Position numbers and translations under genes: made by a program
Assembly (NCBI RefSeq): GCF_019578655.1
Contig: NC_063256.1
Location: 23,846,005 to 23,910,004, forward strand
Origin: Ricinus communis
Lineage: Eukaryota; Streptophyta; Magnoliopsida; Malpighiales; Euphorbiaceae
DNA length: 64,000 nt
Direction: 5' to 3'
The notes under the pieces: model-generated
The model's database searches: none
Told to the model about the DNA's origin: nothing
The model's input: only the letters and a program-made list of their open reading frames with translations
Shown here: positions 34,200-46,600 of the stretch, one piece after another
How positions within the stretch are numbered: the first letter of the stretch is position 1
Layout: the number at the start of each line of letters is the position of its first letter

Positions 34200-34610
34200 A
34201 AAACAATGTCAAAGGAATTATGGGAATTCTTTAGTTCCTTCTTTAGCTTTATAAAGGTGGTATTTTCTTTTCCACACCTTTTGATCTTTAATCGAAAGAT
34301 ACGTAGTATACCATTTATTAAATGGTTCTTCTTTCCGGGTTAGAACCGCTAGATTGTTTAGATCTATATTAGCGATATTATCTCTTTTATATCCCATATA
34401 TGATGGTGTAGGACTCTCCGGTCTTTCTTCTTTATAGTGAGGATGACTTACATTTTCCTCAATCATTTGTATTCCTAATAAAGAAGGTATCCTTATTAGA
34501 GGCATACTATTATCAGAACGAGATGTTCTTAGAGGTAAGTAAGAGGAACAAGACCTCCTTCCTAAGTATAGAATAACTAATCTACTTCTTGAGAATGTAA
34601 TTTCAATATT
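34200..34610 (-). pseudogene. Pararetroviral polyprotein linker between MP and CP
   Basis: The minus-strand frame 34,505-34,218 (95 codons) reads MPLIRIPSLLGIQMIEEN and later FNKWYTTYLSIKDQKVW. It is positioned between the movement and coat protein regions. I recognise no domain. 33,906-34,199 between this and the coat protein is non-coding as it stands. Confidence 0.45.
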
Positions 34611-34634
34611 TCCATCCTTATGCTCTACTGTCTC

Positions 34635-35436
34635 CTAGATGAATGTTAAATCTTCCTTTTTAGCCGGGACAGCCTCTTCTAGGACCCATCTTTCTGGTAG
34701 ATGAGCCTCATCCCAAAAGATTACCTTTGGAACCATAAGATTCTCTTTTGATAGATTAGTAAAAAATAAAGTTATTGTTCCTTTAAGATTAAGGAACTCT
34801 ATAGATGAATCCCTTAAATTAAGGACTACCATATTCATAGCCTTATAGTGAATTCTATGGATAAGAATAACATTTTTTGATGTAGGTAACATATCATAAC
34901 CTGTAGCTTTAATATCAAGGTCTAATGCACATAATAAGTTTGGGATAGACAAAGATAGACTGAAATTTGGATAACAAAAGAAATACATGGGGCCATCATA
35001 TAAGTTGATTATACTACTGCTAACAGGGAGTCATGAAATTTATTATGCCTTTTATCTCGTACACATATTACTACCGAGGTATTTAACCCCAATCTAGTAG
35101 CTGGTTTTAAAGCTACTTGTACCATTCCTACACGAAGAAACTAGTACTTTTCGTGGTGCTTTGCCAACAACTTTTGGGATAATAAGTTAAATGAACTAAA
35201 TCCCTCATGAATTGGGACAGCCTGTTCTACAGTTTTAATAACATTATCATATTTGAATATAAATTGATTATTCGACTTATAAATAGAGCAAGAATTTATT
35301 AAGGAAGTTTCCAATTCTGAAGATTTTGTTCAATATTTTCGAGTAATAACACTTCTTTATTTTTTGCTTTTCTTTTAGTCCCACTAGAGCTAGCTAAGCT
35401 ATTAGTACAACTACCAAAACTCTCAAATATTGTATC
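34635..35436 (-). pseudogene. Pararetroviral movement-protein-like region (30K type)
   Basis: Movement proteins form tubules through plasmodesmata. The open part (34,988-34,635, 117 codons) has MYFFCYPNFSLSLSIPNLLC, DLDIKATGYDML and ILIHRIHYKAMN, the 30K-type core as found in the petuvirus/florendovirus side of Caulimoviridae. Upstream, 35,436-34,990 carries recognisable remnants (FESFGSCTNSLASSSGTKRK) with several stops. The region is cut at 35,436 by retrotransposon sequence. Confidence 0.7.
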
Positions 35437-35835
35437 TATGATCCTTGTTGGAGTAGGATTTGTTGTGCTAGTTTAGTTCGCATCATTCCCTTTTTGTTTG
35501 AAAAGATTCATCCTTGAATCTTGCCAGAATATTGTGAAAGAAGCAAACATATAATCTACAAGAACAATACTAATACATTATCAACCTGCAAATCTTTCAA
35601 AAAAGTTGTTAGAGGAACTTCAGAATAAAGAATACTTTCAATGCTAATAAACTCAACATGTTCACCAGGCTCAATGGCATCAAGCAAAATATCTTCATTC
35701 TTCTCCAGCTCAACTTTTTCTTCATCTTTAATAATGATCTCTTCACCTTAATTTTCGTTCAAAAGTTGCAAATCATTGTCTTTTTCACCATCTTCATTAA
35801 TCATGTATTCAGAATCTTTATTGACTTTCTTTCAA
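35437..35835 (-). mobile_element. Fragment of the RT-less element, minus strand
   Basis: The minus strand reads: end of the acidic ORF (35,835-35,500), polypurine tract (complement of 'ttcccttttt'), then LTR start TGATGCGAAC at 35,485 running to 35,437, where pararetrovirus begins. Homologous to 9,440-9,900. Its right end is fused to repeat A. Confidence 0.75.
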
Positions 35836-38657
35836 GAACTTTATAGACTTATCAACAATCACGCTAGAAAACGTAGACTTATCACTCACGTCCTCAAGTA
35901 TTTAGTTTAATGCAGTTTTTGTAGTGCGAAAGCCCTTATTCCATAAGAAGAAAAAACTAGAAGCTAAATATGAATAAATAAATAAAGAATGACGAATATA
36001 CTAAAGTTAAATCATGGACCAGAGAAGAGTTGACTGGTCAATAACTCTCGTAGTCCTAAATTTTATGAGTCAACTTTACAAAACTAAGAGAAAATTCGCG
36101 TGGGCCTACCTAATAATATTCCGACGCAAATTACTTTATCATATGCATTCCAAACATCAAAACACTTGCATTCCCACCTGTATTACGCTTGGATTAATTG
36201 AAAACAATATGATTTTTTCCTTATGCGCATGGATTTACATCTCATCTTGCTTGATCATTCAGCCACGCTCCAATCTGCTAGCCAAGCTTGTCAACCGCAT
36301 TCCCGTGATTTCTTATGCCAATCCTTGTGTCATCAAGAGTCCTAATGCTTAGAGGAACAAGAAATGATAGAGACCCCAATGGTGCAAATCCTGAATCAAA
36401 ATATTTGGGCATGCCCTCCATACTCGGCGTTCCCTCTTTCCTCCAAAAGATTAGTCTAGGTTCATTGGGAGAATGATATTAATACTCGATCAACTAATTT
36501 TCTTTCTTCGCATTTTTTTAAGCATTGGATCGGTGCCTATGATTGCCTCTTCCACGCACTTTAACTCAACACTCGTGTTTATGCTTGCCAAATAAGACCA
36601 AACCATCATACTAGGCATAGATTAGAAAGGGACGAACAAAAGAAATGAAGAAATGAAAACATAGGTAGGATTTTGGATCAATAAGAAAACAAATGACAAG
36701 TTCTTTATTCTCTTCCATACAGCTAAACATAAGGATCAAATCAAATTGATTTAAACACTAGGGTAGACAAAGAACACAAAACAAAGAAAGGATGTGAGTA
36801 ATAAGTCTAGGTTCGCTAGCACGAGTCTTCATAAGTCCGCAAGGTTCTTGAAAGAACCCATAACTTGATTTACCACAAGGTAGAAAACAAATAATATGCT
36901 CACTAGCCTCAAATATTTGGTTGCATGTTGCTTTTATAGTGCGAAAGCCCTTATTCCATAAGAAGAAGAAACTATAAGCTAAATATAAATAAATAAATAA
37001 AGAAACATGAATAAACTAAAGTCAAATCAAGAAATAGAACGAAGTTGACTGGCCAAAAACTCTCGTAGTCCAAATTTTATGACCCAGCTCATCAAAAACT
37101 AGGAATAATTCGTATAGGCATACCTAATAACGCTCCAGCCCAAATTACTTCATTATATATGTCCTAAACATCAAAATGTGCGCATTCCTACTTGAATTAA
37201 TTGAAAGAAACACGATTTCTCCATTACACACATGCATTTATGTCTCTTCCTGCTTGACGATCAAGTTACGCTACAATGCCATCGACGAAGCTTGTTTACG
37301 TTCCCACGACTCCATAATGAAAATAAGGGAAATTTCTCATAGGCATACCTAATAATACTCTGACCCAATTTGTTTCATTATATGCCTCCCAATCATCAAA
37401 ATGTGTGCATTATCGCTTGTATTAATCGAAAGCATTATGATTTCTCCCTTACGTGCGTGGATTTACATCTCATGCTGCTTAATCATCAAGTCACGCCCCA
37501 ACACAATCGATTAAGCTTGTCAATTGCGTTCTGATGATTCCTAACAAAAATAAGGGAGAATTCGAGTGGGTGTACCGAATAACACTCTGGCCCAATTTAC
37601 TTCATTGTATGCCACCTAAACATCAAAACATGCTCATTTTCGTTTGGATTAATAGAAAGCAGCATGATTTCTCCTTTACGTGGGTGGATTTTTGTCTCGT
37701 CTTGCTTGATCATCAAACTAAGCCCCAATACTACCGGTCAAGCTTATCAATTGTATTCCCATTATTCCTTATGCCAGTCCTTATGTCATCAAGAGTCCTC
37801 GTGCCTTGAGGAATAAGGAATGATGGAGATTCCAATGGTGGAAATCTTGAATTGGAATATTTGGGCATGCCTCGATTCTTGTCATTCCATATTTCCTCTA
37901 AAAGATTCGTCTATGATTATTTGGAGAATTATATCAATACTCGATCAACTAATTTTCTTTCTTCCCATTCGTCCAAGCATTGGATCAGTGCCTACAAGTG
38001 CCGCTTCCATGCGCTTCCACTCAACGCTCGTGTTTATGCTCCCCAAATAAAACCAAACCATTATGCTAGAAAGAGAGACACAAAATAAACAAACAAAATC
38101 AAAACATAGGTAAGGTTTTGGATCCAATAAGGAAAGAAATCAAAAGTCCTCTGTTCTCTTTCTTATGGCTAAGCAAAATGATCAAATCAAATTGACTTAA
38201 ACATAAGGGTGGATAAAGAACACAAAAGCAAGGAAGCACATGAGCGATAAGTCTATGTTCACTAGCATGACTGTTGATAAGTCCATAAGGTTCTTGAAAG
38301 AACCCATAACTTTATTTTGCATTCAACTGTTATAGTATAAGTACCCTCATTCCATAAGAAGAAGAAACTATAAGCTAAATATGAAAAAATAAATAAATAA
38401 AGATGAATAAAATAAAGTCAAATAAAGAACTATAGAGGAACAAGGAATGATGGAGATCCCAATGGTGCACATCCTAAATCGAAATATTTAGGAGGGCCTC
38501 GATTCTCGTCATTCCCTCTTTTCTCTAAGAGATTTCTTTGTGATAATTTGGAGAATTATATCAATACTTGATCATCTAATTTTCCTTCTTCACATTTGTC
38601 CAAGCATTGGATCGGTGCCTATGATTGCCACTTCCATGATGTTTAATTCAACACTTT
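35836..38657 (+). repeat. Repeat A, plus-strand tandem block with short units
   Basis: The landmark 'cctacctaataac' or a variant recurs near 36,107, 37,130, 37,345 and 37,575. One long unit of about 1.02 kb is followed by two short units of about 215-230 bp, in which the stretch between 'cccatgattcctta' and 'aaaataaggg' is deleted. Open frames of 60-110 codons here are repeat-derived. Confidence 0.8.
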
Positions 38658-39475
38658 TGATAGAAAATCATCATCTTAGGAACCATATACCTTAATAACT
38701 AATGAGTTATGATACATATAGAATGCAAGAAAACACCCTCCAATTAAGATGATTCCAAAATCCAAGGATCTCCTCAAGTGAAATTAGGAAAAACTAGTTC
38801 CAACAATAAACTAGCAATTGAATTCAACTCCAAACACCACAAACCAAGTATGATTTGTTAAGTTAAGAATCAAACACAAGATTTTGGTTAGATAACACCA
38901 CAAACTAAAAGATAGTTTGATAAGTTTAAAGTTCATGCAAGAACTTAAGCAAAAACACTCACAAAGAGCAAATAAAGATTATCATTCATTAATTGATTCC
39001 TTACAAATGAATTTGGATTTGATATTTATAACTAAAATAAGACAAAGAACCCTAGATGGATGTATTTTGAGCTCTCCCACGTTTTTTCCTTTAATCCCCA
39101 CTAAAACTCATTAAAAATGGTTATTTTTACATTGATTGCACTCATTTTGTAACTCTCAAATAATAACTAAACATGTGCATTTATTTGTAACTCCACACAA
39201 CACACATATAACTTACACCTAATAAAATTCCTTAATTAAATAAAGATCAACTAAAATAATTAATTAAGCTAAAACCCAAAAAGATAAGAACCCATATAAA
39301 TATGAATTAAGCCCAAAAGCCTAATCATGGCCGAATGGCTTTTATTCTTCAAAATGGGTTGAAAGCTTCATTATAAGTTTAGACTCTTCGTTTCATGCAT
39401 GAGTTCCATTTCCATTTTGGACCTATTGGTGCATGCCTTCGTAATGGAACCTCATGGCAGCTTTGATTCATATCA
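38658..39475 (-). mobile_element. Candidate solo LTR (818 bp)
   Basis: Interrupts repeat A. Plus-strand ends are 'tgatagaaaat' and 'gattcatatca', TG..CA with a TGATA/TATCA inverted terminus, like the other gypsy LTRs. The minus-strand reading (TGATATGAATC..) puts an LTR-like 3' end at the left border. Flanks ACTTT and AAATT do not match, so a target duplication is not shown. No minisatellite; it is a different subtype. Confidence 0.5.
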
Positions 39476-40195
39476 AAATTGAAATAATATGTTCATTAGC
39501 CTTAAGTATTCGATTGCATGCATTTTTTATAGTGTGAAAGCCACATTCCATAAGAAGAAGAAACTAGAAGCTAAATATGAATAAATAAATAAAGAAAGAT
39601 GAATAAACTAAAGTCAAATCAAGAACTAGAGAGGAGTTGACTATTCAACAACTCTCGTAGTCCCAAATTTTAAGAACCAGCTTAATGAATATAAGGGGAA
39701 ATTCGCATTGGCCTACCTAATAGCACTCTGAACCAAATTACTTCATTATATGCGTCCCATAGATCAAGAAACTCGCATTCCCAATTGTAATACCCTTGGA
39801 TTAGTTGGAAATAACATGATTTCATCCTTACGCGAGTGGATTTATATCTCATTATGGATGATCATCAAGTCAAGCCCCAATGCCACCGGTCAACCTTGTC
39901 AATTGCATTCCCATGATTCCTTATGGTAATCCTTGTGTCATTAGGTGCGCTTGTGCCTAGAGGAATAATGAATGCTGGAGATCCTATTGATCAAAATTTG
40001 GTCGTGCCTAGATTCTCATTGTTCCCACTTTCCTCCAAAAGATTCGTCTGATATCATTCAAAGGAATTATATTAATACTTGATCAACTAATTTTCTTTCT
40101 TCGCATTTGTCCAAGCATTGGATTGGTGCCTACAATTGCCGCTTCCACACGCTTTCACTCAACACTCATGTTTATGCTCCCCAAATAAAACCAAA
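39476..40195 (+). repeat. Repeat A, plus strand
   Basis: Most of one unit, ending at 'ccaaataaaaccaaa', after which unrelated sequence begins. Confidence 0.75.
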
Positions 40196-43100
40196 TGGTG
40201 CACATATGCCTATGCAACTACAACTGAGGCAGTGACCCTATCGATGCAGCCTAGCACAACGACGAGTATTAAAAATATCGTATCCCTCGAGAAAGTAAAA
40301 TCCTAGAGTTACTACTTCATTCCTTGTTATCTAGCCTAAAATTAATAACAGAGTTTCTAGATTTACTAAAACTAAATTTTAAGTGTAATGCGAGAATGAA
40401 TGAGCAAAGAGAACAATCAAGACAAGAAAGCAAACCCAAATAGGACCTAGACTAGTTGGCTATCAAACAAAAGATAATAGATTATTGAGTCCGATTATGC
40501 TACGTATGGACGGATTCTAAACTGAATTTGGTTTCCCTCTCGAGACAACCGAATTCCTAAACCTAAGAACCTAAAGTTGGAATCTCTTCCTAACGATTGA
40601 TTACTAAGTAAGCCTTAAGTTTTAATCCACCTCTATTAAGCTTTGTTAATTCTTAATCCGATAAATTAATTAACATTACCTCTAAGTGAAAATTAACCTG
40701 TTCTTGTAATTAAATTTCCGAACTCAATTAGAATTTCTCAATTGTTAAAAGAATTATATGAATAGTAATCAATACAATCAATGTAACGAAAACTAGATTT
40801 ATATTATTAATTGTAAAAGGAATACAAGAAAGGAAACTCAAACAATCTCAACAATTCAGTACAAAGCCAATATAGCAAGGAACCCCAATGGGTTCAACCA
40901 AAGAACAAATAAAAATTCAATTACAATGAAAGAATAAAGAAACCGAAACATATACACCCTTTTTCTAGAATTGGATGAACAATTCAAAGCCTTGATCTAC
41001 ATTGCAATTGATCTCTAGAATTGCTTCTTGATTTGCTCCAAAACTCCTTCTCAATCCTCAATTCAAAACCAAGATCATGAATCTGACGTTCCAAGATGGA
41101 ATCAATTTCCTAGAAGCCCTCCGAAATGCCTGAAAGCACATCTAGCAAAATTATAATGGAAGATGAAGAGTCAAAATTGTCGATATGGAACTCCTTTTTT
41201 TTCTCTTTTTGGCTTGTTCCATTTATTCATAAAGCAAATACGGGCGTGTTCCAGCCCGTGTCTGGGTCATGTTCGACTCTAATTGACAAAATGAACTGAA
41301 TCGACCATGGTCCTGTTCTTGCCCGTGTTAGCAAACAGGGGCCGTGTTCTGGCCCCTGTTAACCAACACGAGCCGTGCTTTAGGGCATGGTACCCTCAAA
41401 AAACATGTTGCTTCAAAGTGCTTAAGCTACACGGCTTGGAATTTTTGCACGGGCTCTAACACGGGCCATGTTGACTTCCCAAAAGTCAAGCTAAGGTCAA
41501 AAAGCTTCTGATTCTATTTGTTTTCACCTGAAATTGATCTAAAATTACTAAAGTACTGATGATGGACCTATAAAATCTCCTAAAACATGAAAGGACATAA
41601 AACACGGGTGATCTTGGAATAAAAACATAATGAATTCTAAGAAAATTCATAATAATATGTCAGCAAATACGTGTAAAACTATGCATAGCAAATCATTCCA
41701 TACTTAAGCTTGTGCTTGTCCTCAAGCAATTAACAACTCAACTCACAAAACCGCAATTAGCAAATCCTCAAAGTTTATGCCCCCTATGTCACAATAAATA
41801 GCATTTAACACATCTCAAAAGAAACTCAATCCTAAGTCAAGTTGTAAATTATTAACAGAGAATGGAGATAATATCAATATATAAATAACTAAAACAACAA
41901 CTCAATAACAAACATAAAAAAACCGATGCCTCACAGGGATCACTCAAGTCGCTCAAAGTGTGTATAAGGTGAGAAATAGATCCCTCAAAGCAAATGCACA
42001 AAACCTGCTTACTATAAGCTTGCTCAAAAATCTTATCTTCGCTATTGCGAATAAATGAATACCAAAATCAAAGAGTTTTTACCAAGATTGTAATGGAGCT
42101 AAGGTAAAGGTATGGAGATTTAGGAAAGAAGTGTGAAAATGCTGGAAATTCTTGCAATAAACAACAATGTATGCTCAAAAAATTAAATGCCCAAAAATAT
42201 TCATTAAAATCCTGAGTTTGTAGAATAAAGCTCAAAAATACTATTAATCCAATAAAGAGATAAAGAAATAAGGAATTTTTTTGTTGTTTTGTTTTTCTTA
42301 ACGAAACTTGAACTAGCAGCTTATAAGAGAACTGCTGCATACAACTGAATACAGTAAAGAGCAAAAATATAGTTTAGATTGAAGGGAGCATCTAAAATAT
42401 CAAAAGGATTTAGTAAATTCACCAACATAGCAAATGGCATTTTAATCCCAAACAAGAGAAAGCAAATCACAAAAATTCCAGCATAAAGGTAAAAGGAAGA
42501 TAAAATGAAAAGGCTAAGATGTAAAGTGTGAAATGGTGTAAAATGAAGAAAAGATTAAAGGCTCAACCATGGCTAACTAATGGAAACACAAAAGGTAGGC
42601 TTTTGGACAAGTATGCTGAATCCTAAGTTGCCCAAATCATCTCATGGTATTCACAAATTCATGTAACCTCAACAAGCATTACAAAGCAAGTTCTAGAAGC
42701 AAAACCAAGTACAATTCACACTCAAACAAGAAATATAAAGAGCATATGTATAATGAATGCTCAAAATGGCTCAAAATCTCACTTTGGAAGTGTGGTATTA
42801 ATTGTAATTGTTTCTCAACATCATTAATTGAATTATCACTTAAGAAACTCATGCATATAACATAATCAACCTTCTAAGTTAAAATTTGAAAACTCGAGAA
42901 ACAATCAAGTAACACCAGTTTAACTCGATAGAGTTGATGTATTAAACATCATTAATTGTTTTCCAAGGACAATGAACAACAAAGAAAAGTAATTGAAATT
43001 CTATAAATCAAATTGTCAATTAGCTCAAAAATTATGTATAAAGACATAAGATCCTAACATCATAACAATATACATAATTAGTGATAGCAATTTCAGATAC

Positions 43101-43660
43101 AGCTAACAGAGCATCACAATATAGAAAAAGGAACATACGGTATACCCACCCCATACTTGAAGAACACCCTGTGCTCACTGTAAAATGTAGTGGGTACCCT
43201 GCATGAGGAGTACAGATAAGGAAAACAAAATCAATATTAACTAAGTACATAATATGTTTGAGAAATAAACTAAAAAAAATAGAAAATGAAATAAATCTAA
43301 TGAAGACTGCCATGGTCATCTACCGCGGTTGGTGGAGTGAAAATCAACGTTCCTCAGCGAGGGCTGTGCTAATAGGCGGTGGGGGGTCCTGGAGTGGAAG
43401 GTGAGGCTAGTGGGGGCACTGGTGTATCCGCGGCAAGAGCTGTGCTTGTAGACGGTGGATGGCCCTAAGTGGCAGTTGGAACTAGTGGAAGCTGGGTCGC
43501 ATCTGGGAAGCAATCGCTGAGGTCCAACTCAATATCACCCAGGTCATCAAGGAATTACTACACTCCATCACCCTGCCAGAATTTGCTATCCTCTGGATTT
43601 GAGCTACCATCTGATCTGATTGTGTAACCTGTCTCTTAAGGCCCTCCAAGAGCTGCTGCA
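40196..43660. other. Non-coding block of uncertain origin
   Basis: 3.5 kb with no convincing gene. 41,240-41,480 has several 'cccgtgtt'/'acgggc' words in both orientations (for example 'acgggcgtgttccagcccgt'), a composition common in the non-coding parts of large plant LTR elements. 41,700-41,740 has 'cttgtgcttgtcctcaagca'. 43,320-43,640 is GC-richer, with overlapping minus-strand frames (43,513-43,316 and 43,706-43,482; one includes QSDQMVAQIQRIANSGRV), which might be a gag-like remnant. I see no LTR ends, PBS or PPT, so I leave the identity open. Confidence 0.5.
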
Positions 43661-46600
43661 GTAAAAGGGGTATGTGTCGATATAAAAAAATAACCTTGTA
43701 AAACATGTATATTTATAAATTTGACAAAACAACCCCATAATAGTGCAAATAATTTAATATGAGAAAACAACCCCGTAAAAATGCTATATTTAAAAAATCC
43801 CATAATAGTGCTAATAATTTAATATTAGAAAATGATCCAATAAAAGTGGTATATTTATCAATATAAGAAAATAACCTCGTAAAACGTGTATATTTATAAA
43901 TATGAGAAAACAACTTCATAAAAATAGTGTAACTTTTTAAATTTTTTAATATGAGAAAACAGCCCGCAGAAGGGGTAAATTTTTTAATATGAGAAAACAA
44001 CCTAGTAATATGGGGATATTTATCAATCAGAGAAAATAACCCCGTACTTTTGGTATATTTGTGAGTATAAGGAAATAACACCTTAAATGGGTTAATTTTA
44101 TAATATGAGAAAACAACCCCGTAAAAGGGATATATTTGTCGATATAAGAAAATAACCCCGTAAAACATGCATATTTAGGAATTTAACAAAACAACACCAT
44201 AATAGTGCTAATAGATTAATATGAGAAAATGACCCAGTTAAATTGGTATATTTATCAATATAAGAAAATTACCGCGTAAAACGTGTATATTGATGAATCT
44301 GAGAAAACAACCCCGTAAAAGTAGTGTAATTGCGAGTCTGAGAAAACAGCCTCGTGGAAGGGGTAAATTATTTAATATGAGAAAACAACCCTGTAATATT
44401 GGGATATTTATCAATCGTAGAAAGTAACCCCATAATTTTGATATATTTGTGAGTATGGGAAAAGAACTCCTTAAATGAGTTAATTTTATAGTATGAGAAA
44501 ACAACCCCGTAAAAGGGGTATATCTGTGGATATAAGAAAATAACACCATAAAATGTTTAAATTTATGAATTTGACAAAATAACCCCATAAAAGTGCTAAT
44601 AATTTAATATTAGAAAATAACCCAGTAAAAGTGGTATATTTATCGATATAAGAAAATAATCTTGTAAAACGTGTATATTTATGAATTTCAGAAAACAACT
44701 TCGCAAAAGTAGTGTAACGGCGAGTCTAAGAAAACAGCCTCGTAGAAGTGGTAAATTCTTTAATATGAGAAAACAACCCTGTAATACTGGGATATTTATC
44801 AGTCGGAGAAAGGAACCCCGTAATTCTGGTATATTTATGAGTATGGGAAAAGAACCCCTTAAATGAATTAATTTTAGAGTATGAGAAAATAACCCCGTAA
44901 AAGGGGTATATTTGTGGATATAAGAATATAACCTCGTAAAATATGTATATTTATAAATTTGACAAAACAACCCAATAAGAGTGCTAATAATTTAATATTA
45001 GAAAAGGACCCCGTAAAAGTGGTATATTTGTCAATATAAGAAAATAACCTCGTAAAACGTTTATATTTATGAATCTGAGAAAACAACTCCGTAAAAGTAA
45101 TGTAACGGCGAGTGTGAGAAAACAGCCTCGTAGAAGGAGTAAATTTTTTAATAAGAGAAAAAACCCCGTAATACAGGGATATTTACCAATCGAAGAATAT
45201 AACTCCGTAATTTTGGTATATTTGTGAGTTTGAGAATACAACCCCTTAAATGGGTTAATTTTATAATATGAGAAAACAACTCTATAAATGGGGTATATTT
45301 GTCAATATAAGATAATAACCCCGTAAAACGTGTAAATTTATAAATTTGATAAAACAATCCCATAATAGTGCTACTACTTGAATATAAGAAGACGACCCCG
45401 TAAAAGTGGTATCAATATAAGAAAATAACTCCGTAAAATGTGTATATTTATGAATATGAGAAAACAACCCCGTAAAAGTAGAGAAATTGCGAATCTAAGA
45501 AAACAGCCTTGCATTAGGGGTAAATATTTTATTATGAGAAAATAACCCCGTAATACAAGGATATTTATCAATCGGAGAAAATAACACCGTAATTTTGGTA
45601 TATTTGTGAGTATGAGAAAACAATCCCTTAAATGGGTTCATTTTACAATATAAGAAAATAACACCGCAAAAGGGGTATATTTGTCGATATAAGAAAATAA
45701 CATCGTAAAACATGTATATTTATAAATTGGACAAAACAACCCCATCATAGTGCTAATAATTTAATATGAGAAAACGACCCCGTAAAAGTGGTAAATATAA
45801 AACAACCTCATAACAGTGCTAATAATTTAATATGCGAAAACGACCCCGTAAAAGTGGCATATTTATCAATATAAGAAAATAATATCTTAAAATGTATATA
45901 TTAATGAATCTGAGAAAACAACCCCGTAAATGTAGTGTAATGGCGAGTCTGAGAAAATAGCCTTGTAGAAGGAGTAAATTTCTTAATATGAGAAAACAAC
46001 CCCGTAATACGGGGATATTTATCAATCGGAGAAAATAATCCCATAATTTTGGTATATTTGTGCATATGAAAAACAACCCCTTAAATCGGTTAATTTTATA
46101 ATATGAGAAAATAACCCCGTAAAGGGGATATATTTGTCGATATAAGAAAATAACCCCGTAAAACATGTATATTTATAAATTTGACAAAACAATCCCATAA
46201 TAGTGCTAATAATTTAATATTACAAAATGACCCATAAAACATGTATATTTATAAATTGGACAAAACCACCCCATCATAGTGCTAATAATTTAATATGCGA
46301 AAATGACCTCGTAAAGTGGTATATTTATCAATATAAGAAAATAACCTCGTAAAACGTGTATATTTATGAATATGTGAAAACAACCGCATAAAAGTAGTGT
46401 AACGGCGAGTGTGAGAAAACAGCCTCGTAGAAAGAGTAAATTGTTTATATGAGAAAACAACCCCATAATACGAGGATATTTATCAATCAGAAAATATAAC
46501 CCCATAATTTTGCTATATTTGTGAGTATGGGAAAACAACACCTTAAATGGGTTAATTTTATATTATGAAAAAATAACCCTGTAAAAAAGGGGTATATTTG

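Larger units (their letters stand above)
25861..35436 (-). mobile_element. Endogenous pararetrovirus (Caulimoviridae), decayed, with nested insertion
   Basis: On the minus strand, in order: movement-protein-like region (35,436-34,635), linker, coat-protein-like region (33,905-32,560), retropepsin (32,150-31,647), [inserted retrotransposon], RT (28,410-27,634), ORF of unknown function (27,604 to about 26,800), putative promoter (about 26,400), small ORF (26,091-25,861). MP and CP upstream of PR-RT, absence of integrase and absence of LTRs identify a plant pararetrovirus rather than a retrotransposon. The viral parts total about 6.4 kb, most of a 7-8 kb circular genome. The petuvirus/florendovirus/solendovirus side of the family is my best guess; the genus is not certain. 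Every region carries stops or frameshifts. Confidence 0.8.

Noticed and set aside
42068..42364. Minus-strand frame of 98 codons with a hydrophobic middle (LFLYLFIGLIVFLSF)
   Set aside because: AT-rich non-coding block; no homologous copy, start context or neighbouring exon-like structure.
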